Assembly: GCA_021014325.1 (NCBI GenBank)
Contig: CM037472.1
Coordinates: 24,847,063 to 24,911,062, forward strand
DNA: 64,000 bases
From: Plazaster borealis
Taxonomy: Eukaryota; Echinodermata; Asteroidea; Forcipulatida; Labidiasteridae
Direction of reading: 5' to 3'
The notes under the pieces are model-generated. The model worked only from the letters and a program-made list of their open reading frames with translations, made no database searches and was not told the DNA's origin. A program made the position numbers and the translations under genes. Below are positions 37,847 to 48,954 of the stretch, in pieces; within the stretch, counting starts at the first letter, position 1; each line of letters begins with the position of its first letter.

Positions 37847-40839
37847 CCGTCTTCCATATTCCACTTGAAGGGTTTCAAATAAATTGGCTGAATCCTTTCC
37901 TCCATGGCACAATCGATACAAAAACAAAAACCCAAACAAAAACAAACAACAATAGACAACAACAACAATATACAAACATACCGACAACAACAATAACTGC
38001 CAATAGCAACACCAACGTAATTGGTAACGTTAAGCGGGGAACCACTCGTACCTGAGGGCCTGTACACATTATATTTTGGGTTTTACTAAGCAAAGTTTTT
38101 TTGATGTGCTTAGCAAACTTTGAAATTTAGTCATAGTCCGGGAGCAAGGCATAAGGTCATTTGAAAACAGCAAAGAAACGGATAATTGATTCTCTTGCTT
38201 AACTCTACAATATGTTATAGTTTGTTGGTGCATATTCGTCGATCCAAGAGCCGTCTTTTTGTTGGATACAAGGACACCCAGCCTGTTCCTCTGTTGTCTT
38301 GTGATGTTTGTAAGAAAGACCTTCAACCACAAAAAGTAAACAAACCACAGGGTCTTGAACGTCAATCCTATCCATGGATCCTACGTAACAAACAATTTTA
38401 ATCCAAGGCAATGACCTCATATTATGTGGAAACTTGCTATTTTCATTAATTTACTTGAAATTCAATAACATGAAATCAAAAGAACTTGATTTAGGATTGA
38501 TTATCAAAAGAAAGAAAACAAATCTGATAATTCACTTATCATGAGTTTCATGCCATGCACTACCAATAGGCCTAATCCTCAAGACATATTTCCTTCTGAA
38601 TTCGAAAAATAGCCTTGAAAAAATAGTCTTTGAAGACCACATTATTCACTGCTGCCGATTCAGATCGCAGTAATCGATAAACTGTTCCCCCTCCCGTTTT
38701 TCCATTAAAACTATACCCCCTATTATGTGATGATGCTTTCACAGGTTGCTTGGAAAGTTCCAGTGGGTTTTTTATTGACCAAAAAAAAAGCCTGACAAAA
38801 AGACGGGCATGATTGTCCTGCAAACATACATGCTATACAGTAATCTGTTTGCTAGTAGGGCTACGGATTATTCATCACTTAGGCTGGTCCTTTCTCTATG
38901 GGTGAATACAATATTTTTTCTAGACGGTAGTGCTAACGATTTTGCCTCTATATGTGTCAAGCCCATGACAGTATCCAAAGGAGAAAGAAAGAACGTGATA
39001 TGAGTCAACTTTTTCCAGTCCGCCCCGCCCAGCCCCGAGGACAAGCAGACATCTCCCCAGCCCCAGGCCTCTCGATCGCGGGCTTTCGACATTCCTGGAA
39101 TCACCGAAAAATATTGACTATAGAAGCGAGGTGCCACTACGTCTTGGACGCTTACAAACTATGCTGATTTAATGTTACAGGAAAACAAGCAGAAGGGCAA
39201 AGGCAGTACAGGAGAAGTGGAAGCGGAAACGACCCAGATAGCAGATCATCGTAAAAGATAACAAAGTATAAGCGTCATGCCCTCAGGCACACTGCTTCAT
39301 ACGCTACGGTCTGGGCAAACTTTTATGCAGTTGAACTTCCAGGAAGTCGTTGTCTAGTTTGACCGTGAAATTCTGACTGGTGAGGCGGACTTGATGACTC
39401 TATTGACCCTTCACCAGCGATGCTTTGTCTCGGCGTTGGTTTTCTATGGAGGTACTTCCATGATTTTGTTTTCAATCTCGGTGGAAGCCCATGTCAAATA
39501 ATGAATGAACAAATAAAACTCAACGGGCATGCAAAATAATTACAAACTTACGTATAGGCCTATAGGTGAAATTGACCAAATGCTGCTCAAAACAAAGAAA
39601 GTTTCATGTAATCAATAATAGGCCCAAATGTAAGATTTAAAACTGATACGATGACGATATTTCTGATGAAGAAATGAACTGGGGTGCGATCATTGATCCA
39701 ATGAAAAGCAGCGACACGCACATCTAGCGTGATAGAAGCCTATAGCGAGAAAGAACAGGATTTCCGAAGACCTAATAAATTGCGGAAAGACATAAACAAG
39801 AATGCAAACAACGTATGGTTTATTGAGTAATCTCTTGAAAACTAAAGGATAAAGGAAAAGTAAAGTTTTCCCGAAACTACTAAGCTCAGCATTTAATGAA
39901 AACATGCGAAATGGAACCTCTCTTGGTGCTGCACCCCACTAAATAATGAGAAAACGGAGCGTCGGTCTCATTAATATTTTGGAGGCTCTCAAAATATTCT
40001 CTTTAGACAGATTTGAGAGCCCAATACAAGGGGTACAGTGTAAAAAAATTGCCCAATTGTTACCTGGGGGTTGTTGACTTCCAACTTTTCAAGATTGATG
40101 CTCGGACGTTTGGAAAATTACACCGGTGTTTTTATTTGGAGTGATAATATCTCGGGACTCCCCATATCAAATTGAGCAGAGATTAACAGTTAAAGAGTCA
40201 CTAATTAATTTTCCCTTTACTGTAAAAAGCTGTGAGACTTCTCAGTATTTTAAAATAATTTTGGAATATTTAGCATTTTGCACTGTATGCTATGGGAGTT
40301 CATTTATCTCTTGGATCTATTGAAATCTTGTCCACACGCACAAACAATCAAACTTGATGGTACTGTGTGCAGCGCACGTACACAAGTTTGCACGTGACGT
40401 CACGTCCCCAGTCAATAAAATCAGAAGCCGATTTTGTCAATGACTTCAGATAAAAATACACCATGACGTAATGCTGTGGGCAATCGTCACCGCAGTGAGC
40501 GTGCGCGTTGGTATTGCAACCGTTGATTGTATTATTTACAAGAGCATGGGGGCATTTTTTTCAAAACATACACAAACATTTCGTCACACCACGTCACTGG
40601 AACAGTTTGAAAACAAATAAAAGAGTGCTGACAAAAACAGCATAAACACGTAACTTATTGAAATGAAACAATGGAAACATTATTGAGGAGGGCGTGGTGG
40701 TGGTAGTGGGGCGTGGGGGGGGGGGCCACTTTTAAAGCAAACGTTTCAGAATTTTCTTCAATCACGTTTAGCTCTTCGTTTAGATGAACACTACAGCGTA
40801 GAAAGATCGTATTAATTTTCAAGTCATTACCATTTTCAA
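37847..40839. other. Intergenic, no gene recognised
   Basis: A CAA-rich simple stretch at 37915-38000. A perfect CRE is at 40395-40402. A possible acceptor at 39180 precedes a short frame ending at about 39260, but no partner exon is found. A G-rich tract lies at 40690-40723. Confidence 0.45.
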
Positions 40840-41090
40840 ATTTTTAAACAAAGTTAGTCATGCTGATTTGTAGGCAAAATTATCAAAGATACAATACAAA
40901 TCACAAAGTGTGAAAATTTCAGTTGAATAAAGTGTCTAGGCCTACTATTGAGAAAAAAGTGAAAAAACTGTCACGGTGTTTGGAATCTCAAAAAGTCACC
41001 TATAGGCACTACAGGAATTTTATTTGTCGACATACTTTTATTGACTTCTCTCCTGACGAAATCATTTCGCAGGATGCTTAGTAGCCTACC
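40840..41090 (+). repeat. Interspersed repeat E, copy 1
   Basis: CATGCTGATTTGTAGGCAAA, AACTGTCACGGT and ATTTCGCAGGATGCTTA occur in the same order as at 55693-56040, so the two are diverged copies of one repeat. Confidence 0.7.
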
Positions 41091-41287
41091 AATACAATAA
41101 CCAAACACCAATGGGGGGGGGGGGTCATTATCAAAGAATGACCCTATCTTTAAAATATATACAACTTGTCGCAACTGCATTATTAATATTTTGTGTGCGA
41201 GACTACTACTACCAAACGTGTATATAAGTGCTGTATAATATAGCCTTTTTTACATTCTCCAGATAAACCGTCTGAAATGTTGTCTAA

Positions 41288-41420
41288 AGGCCATGCCACA
41301 CGAGGTAATTTACTGGCAACCAGTTCCAGGCAATTTCCAATGACAAAAGTGTTCTCATTATTTTCTTGGGGATAGTGAGTTTACATCAAGAAGATTGTCT
41401 CCAAGATTCATGAACAAATT
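41288..41420 (+). repeat. Interspersed repeat F, copy 2
   Basis: Starts AAGGCCATGCCACACGAGGT and has AACCAGTTCCAGGCAATTTC, matching 1836 onward. Confidence 0.6.
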
Positions 41421-43257
41421 GGCGCAGAGGGTTTGTCACATTGTCCCTCCCGTCTTTGCACCTTTACTCGCGGTATATACGCTTTGAATGCCACACCTTC
41501 CCCCCGCTGTATTTTTCTCTGTTCCAAAATAATTCTGTGAGATATACTACTTTTCCCCTCATTTTTGCAGCACTTTGCAACTCAAACACCAAAACATAAG
41601 TACTTCGAATGTGTGTACTATTCCGATGTCATTTTGTTTATTTGCTGAATCACGGCCCTTGCGTAATTCTTGTATAATATATAAGTATGTTTACGTATTG
41701 TCATTCGGGAATGATGATAAATATTTGCCGCAGTAACCTCAGATCCACTGCCACAATTATGTTTTATCAATAGTCATATAGAGACCATGATAACAGTAGC
41801 CAGCCAACCACAAAACCAGAAGCATCTCTATTCATTTACGATTTTGGCTCCTGTATAAACCAAATGCCTCAGAACCACCTGTTGTCCATTGTGCAGTATG
41901 GATAATGTCAGACAATGAGCGATATGCAAATAAGGTCCATAGAACATTGGTTATTGTATCCACTTTTTAAGTGACCCATGAATTAATAACAAACCTACAA
42001 GTTTAAGCTCAATCGGTCATCGGAGTCATGAGGTAATGTGAAAACACCTTTATGATACTTTAGATATTCCAACATTGAGTTTCGGACTCGCAAGATCTAA
42101 AATAATATTGATTGACTCATTTTCTCAAAAACTAAAGCGTTTCAAGCAAAATTACTTCCAGTGAAGTCTTTTCACTTGAATGTCTTTATACCATGTAGTA
42201 AGTTATCTGGAAATCTGTGAATATTCATATTTCCAATCTTACCAATGGTGTGCACACCCTTTAGGCACATGTTTACATGGGAACCATAATAATTTATATA
42301 GAACTACACTGCAAAAACGCGAGTGTTAAATTGATTCTGTCCGATATCTATATAAGTGACAACAACGACATGGTGTTATCCCCATTACTATATCGTTGCT
42401 GACAAATAACACCGTGCCGGTGTTGCCACATAGGCCTATATATATACCAAGAAAATCAATTTAATTCCGAAGTTTTTGCAGCGTAATAGAATATGATTCT
42501 TTCGCAATCAACAAGAAATCCACAATTAATGAGAATCGAAACTAACGGATAATTGAATCCAAGCAAAGTGGTATCTGCTCACCACTCCGAAAACACATGA
42601 TCAACCCTCATCCAGCGATAATTCTAATTGCCGAGGCATTTAAATTACTTACACATTTTCTGACCACAGAAATGTTTTTGTGATTCATTCCCACGCTCAA
42701 GTGAATAATATCAAACGTAGTTTCAGCATTTCTCATTGACATGATACACTAATTGAAGAAATCCCTGCATTCTCAATTTGAATGTCTGCGTCAAACATTC
42801 TTCTTAAAGGCTGATTAATTTTGATAAGTGATTCATAATTAAAGAGAAACACTTCCATGTAAGATGAGCACAAACTCTAGCGAGAAATGATATCCCCAAA
42901 ATAATTATCAACCAGAACATAAATCGGTTTATTATGGATGGACCTTTGGTCCAAGTTATGAAAACCTTTATCAAAATTTGACGTCACTTTTAAAACGTGT
43001 TATTATTTTTTTTTAACGGTAGGTTGCTGTCATGACCTATCACACTTTATTCTTCATTTAATCTTGATGTTAACCACCGTCTAATCGCTTACCGACTGAC
43101 AAATAATAATCAAGATAGGCCTAGTTTGTAAATGTATCCACCAGTATACGTGTAAACCATGCAGCTTTTATTATAGTTGGAGCAATGCATTCTTTAAAAC
43201 CAGATTCAGTGCCGTCTCAAGTGATGTATATGAACAAGTATTTCAATATAAGCTTGC
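41421..43257. other. Intergenic, no gene seen
   Basis: AT-rich. Contains ATGCAAATAAGGTCC near 41935, a loose match to the tandem units at 1051, and a perfect CRE at 42979-42986. Confidence 0.5.
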
Positions 43258-43612
43258 TTAAAGGGATTGTATACGTTTGGTAATTGGAACCCACTGTTTG
43301 ATTCAATCCTATTTGTAGATATACCATAAAACTAACCTGTGAAAATTTCGTTTCAAAAGGTGGTAGCGTTTTGAGATAATATGGCCGACAATCTTGAGCG
43401 GTTATGTCCACGCAGGAAGAATAATCTACAATTGGAATACACTATCTGAGAAACGTTACTGCAGTAACGCTTCTCAGATTCAATTTTTGAGGGATAACCG
43501 CAGTACTTCGAAGTGAAAAGTTTCTCAAAATGCATTATACAATCAAAAGGTGCTGTATTTCTTACCAAGTAAGTTTGTATTGCCATTAATTTTCAGAGTC
43601 ATTACCAAACGC
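43258..43612. mobile_element. MITE family B, copy 2
   Basis: It starts TTAAAGGGATTGTATACGTT and ends ATTACCAAACG, matching the copy at 8452 over its length. The right terminus is incomplete. Confidence 0.8.
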
Positions 43613-44214
43613 TTGATTCACATCAAGGTTTTCCTCGTATATAATATGAAAGTTGTTCGTTAGTCCTCGACCCATTTCTCCCGACGACACGGAACTGAAT
43701 CTAAAAATAAAATCAGCAAAAGATAAAGGATGGCCATACTTCCGTAAAATGACACAATTCTGGGAAGCTCTTGGCATATGACATTCCGTATGGAAGTGGT
43801 TCGGCGAAAATATTCAACCAAAACACACACGGATGTTCCGTGGTTGCATTACAGTAAGAGGCGCTCACACGGAAGTATATAAAACCTGCACTTGTTTTAA
43901 AATGAGCATGTTGAAACCGGAACCAGTTTAGTTGAAGTTATTTTGAGTTTCGTTTCCGCCTTTTTCACATTTTCCCCTTTTCCCAGTATTCGCATTGTCT
44001 GATTTTCAAAATATATTGATTTTGTGTTCATTCACAGGCTTTTATACACAAAGCTCCACTGTGCAGTTCAGAATTAACGACTCGGCTGCCTCTTTGTATT
44101 TACTTGAAGATCTCCTCCTCAAGAGCTGCATGCACACTCTAAAAATCCCGGGGCAAAATTGACCCGCATCCGGGTCTCAGGTGACCTGACCCATTTCTGG
44201 GTCAGTGTGACTAA

Positions 44215-44442
44215 AACATTTGAATCTGAAAATTACTTCAGGCCTGAAGCCTTTTTCAGGCATCTGAAAGCACACAAATTTGTGCAACAAGGGTGTTTTT
44301 TCTTTCATTGTTTTTTGCAACTTTGATGACCAATATTGAGACAAAATTTTCTAAGGTTTGTAATTTTATGCACTATTATGTATAGGGATTCAAGTGAGAA
44401 TACTGGTCTTTGACAATTACCAAACGTGTCCAGTGCCTTTAA
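44215..44442 (-). mobile_element. MITE family A, copy 6, left end missing
   Basis: Contains AAGCACACAAATTTGTGCAA and ends CGTGTCCAGTGCCTTTAA. Starts inside the element near the TTCAGGCCTGAAG hairpin. Confidence 0.8.
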
Positions 44443-44920
44443 AGAACTCATTAAGAACACATCACGATGTGGTTAGCATTAGCTGTAAAGGCGGTGAGGG
44501 CAATACACCACACACAAAAATAAAATAAATGGTAGGCCTATCCTTGAAAACCTTATACAGCTTAGATTTGATTATAAACAAACCTTTATCAGAGCACGTT
44601 TGATTGTGTTAGGCCATGATTGAAACGGTATAATTAGCATTGCATTGCTTCATCTAGGCATAGAGCCTTGCTCTATGATCTAGGAAGCGCATATTACGCA
44701 AGGCAAAAATGATCTAACCCTATCTACTGACCACCAGTTACGAGGTTTCTTTTTGTTTACACTTCATTTAATTCAGAATTCATGAAGAAGCTCACCACAT
44801 CATGATCACGCGATCATTGACTTATTTGTGTTTAAACAATGTGCCACAATCATCATTAATGAAGAAATATAATTATCTGTTGCAAACTGCTTACCAACCA
44901 AAAGGATGTGGTTCCCGGTA
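44443..44920. other. Intergenic, no gene seen
   Basis: AT-rich. A short imperfect palindrome CATAGAGCCTTGCTCTATG lies near 44659. Confidence 0.5.
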
Positions 44921-45430
44921 TTAGATAATTGCCTGACGTTTCGACCCAAGCAGAGTCTTTCTCGCCATTACATCACACATCTGGAAATACATGAAAAGGC
45001 CCTTTATAACAGAGAGAGTCAGAAAGCATACAGAAAAAGCAAGGGGTAAAACAATCATTTTAATCATTGTTATGAATCAAGAAGTTTGACTTAACATCCT
45101 GCAGTAAAGAAAGCTATCACTCAAATCATATTAATCGGATAGCAGGCAAACAATGCAGATTTCACAAACTCTTCCAACTTAACTTCTGAACTATCTAAAT
45201 ACCCCACTGCGATTGGTCATCCATGACATCATCTTCTATATTTGGGTACTGATAACACGACACTGCAGCTGCTCTCGTCCTTACTCTATGCTGCTCTGAA
45301 GCCTGCTCTGAAGCCTGAAGCAGCGATGGCCAGTCAACCCATACCGCTTTTATTATACACACACCGCGTGAAGGCATGTCGATACGTCACCACGAAGAAA
45401 CAAACGTCAGGTATCAGGTGACGTCACTAT
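44921..45430 (-). mobile_element. Possible Penelope-type terminal remnant
   Basis: Near 44935-44965 the minus strand reads GAC-loop-GTC followed by GAAACGTCAGG, the phrase that ends hammerhead-like motifs in Penelope-like elements and resembles GAAACGTCG in the intact element at 48.4-51.3 kb. No reverse transcriptase remains. The right limit is a guess, set where AACGTCAGGTATC recurs at about 45404. Confidence 0.35.
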
Positions 45431-46019
45431 GAAAGGGGACAATACCATTGAACGCAATCTTTGAAAGAGGTCAACAGAAAACAACAGAAACTCTCGCTTG
45501 AAAATAAGTTGTGGTCAGAATGCCTTCGGTATAAAACATTACTAACCCATTAACAAAATGCACAGAAAAGTTATATCTCATTCGGTTGATTTACTGTTAT
45601 TGATCATAATGTCTTGATTAATGTTTGGTTAAATGTGAAATTCATTGACTGCTGTTTTCGGTTATTCGTTGTAATGTTTTTAGACGAAGATAAGAAAATC
45701 TCATTTGTTAGTATTTCGATGATATCAAACGACAATGTCTTATACAAAATGCCATTATCAATGCTGATGTTGAACTATGTGCTGATCTTGTAGGCCTACA
45801 CAATAGGCTACAATCATTCTAAGGTAACGTTTGAATTGTAATTCAAATGCCTCGTTAGGAAACTTTGTTTTTATAATTATATTAATAAATATAGCATATA
45901 CATATTTTAAATACATTTGCTGTCCATTGTCATTTTGAATGTGCTTCCAAAGTTCTTACAACGTTCATTTCCCGGTCATGAGGCACCAACATCTTGACAC
46001 GAAAGTTCATTAATGTTCC

Positions 46020-46274
46020 ATGGATAATGTAGATTTTTACGCAGAAAACGATTTCGTATACCGTATACGTGTTAAGACGGAACCGGTTCCAGAGTTAACG
46101 GCTTGTTCTCAGAAACGCACACCAGTGTCACAGCGGTTCCCGACTGGAAACGGATATTCCTCAGTCCATAAGGGTTTCTTCAGTCCAGAATACAATGGTT
46201 TACAAGAAAAAAGTCCACGAAAACATGAGCAAGTATTAGAAGAAAAAATGTATTCCGGTGAATATGTATTATGA
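46020..46274 (+). CDS. Hypothetical small protein, 84 residues
   Basis: The ATG has a usable context (TTCCATGG). The product starts MDNVDFYAENDFVYRIRVKT, is polar, and contains VKTEP, which fits the SUMO-attachment consensus common in transcription factors. Codon usage looks more even than in chance frames nearby, but there is no family match, no clear splice partner and no promoter signal. It could be a small protein, the 5' exon of a longer gene, or chance. Confidence 0.25.
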   Translation: MDNVDFYAENDFVYRIRVKTEPVPELTACSQKRTPVSQRFPTGNGYSSVHKGFFSPEYNGLQEKSPRKHEQVLEEKMYSGEYVL

Positions 46275-47004
46275 TTGTCATTTGTAAAGTTTCCAGTAAT
46301 CCAATACAAATTGATGATAATCCAATACTGGAAAACTCGGTTTTTCGGTGAAGGAACGTTTTGAAATTAAAATAACTTTCCAAATTAGTTTGTTAAATTA
46401 CCCCCATTTTTTTTTTGATTGCACCCACAGAGAACACTTATTAAAAATCTTTCGCATCATTTGGTTTATGATTACAATCAAATCGTATGATACTTTTAGA
46501 TTCTGGTTTTTCTGATGCTTGTAAACTCCGTAGGCTAAATCACAATACAAGGATCACAGCGCTAAACAAGGCAATGAACAATGAAACTCAATGTACACAA
46601 CAATAATTATCAAAACATAACAAAGCAATAAAATAAAATTAGTCAAACAGGTGTGTTTTAAGAAGACCTTTGAAAAATGTCTAATTTGTTGGACTCCCTG
46701 ATGTTCGTTTTGGGCTGACAGTTCTAAAGGCGTGGTTCAGCAGCTTGAAACGCCTTTTCATCGGTATAGGCGTTCTGGTGAGTTTAACCATGGTTCAACG
46801 AAGAGTACCACTGGATGCGTCACTTATATATACAGCAAACCAATGTTTAACATTTTAATACAACCATGTTTATTTTGCATCGGGGGTAAAGAATAGGCCT
46901 ATTATTTGTGTTTTACCCATACACCGATGTGTACGCACTGTCTAGGCCTACTCGGGGATACTTTCACGAGTTTTGTGAGAGAAAAATAATTCCACAGGGC
47001 ATAT

Positions 47005-47035
47005 CACTTGGGTGGGATTCGAACCCACGATTTTT
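47005..47035 (-). repeat. tRNA-like B-box fragment
   Basis: The minus strand reads CGTGGGTTCGAATCCCACCC, the T arm of a tRNA, without an A box or acceptor stem. It is a SINE or tRNA pseudogene fragment. Confidence 0.6.
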
Positions 47036-47154
47036 TTTTAAATAGGCTTATAGGCATCATGATTTCGATCCAAAGGGGATAAGGGAACGAAGTGTTTCAA
47101 CATTTTCACGGTCATACAAAGAGTAAACGGGGGTTGGGGTCGGAAACCACGACT

Positions 47155-47493
47155 TTAAACTTTTGGTAATTGTCAAATACAAGTATCCTTACTTGGTGTA
47201 TCCCAAAATATGCATAAAACAACAAACCTGTGAAAATTTGGGCCTAATTGGTCATCGTAGTTGCAAGAAAATATGAAAGGAAAAACCCCACCCTTGTTGC
47301 ATATTGTTTGCTTTCAGATGCCTGAGCCTGAAGCTTTTCTCAGATTCAAATGTTTGGGTGAAATTTACTCCTTTCTCTAAAACGACACTACTTCAAAGGG
47401 AGTCGTTTCTCACAATGTTTTATACTATCAACAGCTCTTCAGTGCCCCCTACCCAGTAAGTTTGTATGGTCATCAACTGGCTCTGCCCTTAAA
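47155..47493 (+). mobile_element. MITE family A, copy 7, diverged
   Basis: Follows copy 3 from TTTGGTAATTGTCAAA through GTCGTTTCTCACAATG, with several small deletions. Both termini are decayed. Confidence 0.75.
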
Positions 47494-48402
47494 AGGTGTG
47501 TAAATCGTTGATGATTAAATACTGTGCACCAATTTTGAAAAAGAAAGTTCTAATTTGGAGGGAGGGGGATCCTCAAAAGTACGGTAGCACTCTACGACCT
47601 GAAAAATATTGACAACTTTTGACAGTCTCTATATAAGAGGATTTTGTTCGTGTGTTTGGTATTTAATATTTAGTTTGTTTGCTTTGTTTAGTAATGTTTG
47701 TTGCTGTTGTTGTTTGTTTCCTTTCTTATTTGGGGTTGTGATGCCCACCTTGTATTCAAACGTCATTTTTTCCATATTTAAACACAAGCCCATATATTAA
47801 AGGCCATCATTTTGCGATGCAATTTTCGAGTACAAAAATGGCATGACCTTGGAACACCTATAAACCTACGTGCCTTCTATAATGACGCTAATTCGGGGCT
47901 TTACACCCGAGCTTAAACCTTCAGTGAACTACGTCCATTGTCCCGCGTCCTATTCTCGTCGGAGTTCTGATTTGGAACAATTTTGTTTTTCGTCCTCGCA
48001 CATGAAAAGAAAAGAGGGGCTTTTCAGCCTCAAAGCGTCTCTCTGCAGGAGGATGATGCGATTAAACTCGGGTTGTAAGTAGTCTTAAAACCACATAACA
48101 TGCATATAATCACTAGGGAGCCCGTAGTAGGCCCTGGCCTACATATACACAAATACACTCACAAGATCCTGGTGTTTGAATTGAACCATTAGTATTTTAA
48201 AGGGTAAGGTACGGCTCCCTACCTCCATGATTCAACCTATTAAGAGAAAGACACGGGGAAAGATGAATAACAGAAACCAACGAATTATGTTTTTTTTTCT
48301 ATCAAAATAAAACATCAGCAATGTCTACAAATTGTACAAAGTGACAAGGTGATCACCAGTGAGAGTTACAAGTGAAAAGAAATGCCACAGTGCTATATAG
48401 AC
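47494..48402. other. Intergenic, no gene confirmed
   Basis: An open frame at 47870-48082 has no recognisable domain. TTTG-rich simple sequence lies at 47640-47730. The last 15 bases resemble the 5' part of repeat D. Confidence 0.45.
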
Positions 48403-48414
48403 CATTTATCACAT
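48403..48414 (+). repeat. Target-site duplication, left copy
   Basis: CATTTATCACAT is repeated exactly at 51324-51335, on the other side of the Penelope-like element. Confidence 0.85.
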
Positions 48415-48594
48415 ATGGAAAGGTTTGCGGTGACACCATGTACGTGTAATAATCTCTCTATGTGAGTTGGGGGTGGTTCTGAAAAGAACCGTTGGTTTCA
48501 ACTCGACGTTTCGATCAGTATGCTCTGATCGTCTTCTGGAGAAAGCTGGACTCTGATGCTGCATGCTGCTTAAGTACTGTGGATGGGGACTAGC
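48413..48594 (+). repeat. Penelope-like element inverted terminal repeat, left
   Basis: Complementary to 51108-51289 with about one mismatch seen (CGTGT against CATGT). It contains a hairpin GATCAG/CTGATC (48513-48530) flanked by GTTTC. It ends in ATGGGGACTAGC, a copy of the start of the element's own reading frame. Confidence 0.95.
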
Positions 48595-48737
48595 TTGGTG
48601 ATGCACGAAGGCGGGAAGTAGAGGCGGGAAATGGAGCTCGGTGATGCGTGGTAAAACTGGATCCTGCACTGGAGCCTTGGACTGGTGTGTGGGGAGTGTG
48701 TGCTCACTGAACTGTGTCAGTAGGAACAAGCACAGGG

Positions 48738-48925
48738 GATGGTGAGGGTGTGGGGCCTAGGGGACTGAGGGTATAGAAGACCCAAAGCAGTCTGAAGGGG
48801 GTATGGGGCCTATGTGGACTGAGGGTATAGGGGACCCAAAGCAGTCTAAAATAAAATAAGTCTAAATAATGGAGTGGGGCCTAGGGGACTGAGGGTATAG
48901 ATGACCCTAAGCAGTCAAAGGGGGT
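48738..48925 (-). repeat. Three tandem-like units in the Penelope-like element's 3' non-coding part
   Basis: A core of about 43 bases (plus strand GGGGCCTAGGGGACTGAGGG, then TATAGAAGACCC and AAAGCAGTC) occurs at about 48751, 48805 and 48875. A diverged fourth unit is the end of the reading frame (48965-49003), so the array may have grown out of coding sequence. Confidence 0.8.
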
Positions 48926-48954
48926 GGGTAACCGAGGGGGGGGGCAGTAAGAGA

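Noticed and set aside
39180..39262. Possible terminal exon after a TTACAG acceptor
   Set aside because: Two phases are open, no upstream exon with a matching donor phase was found, and the sequence has no family signature.
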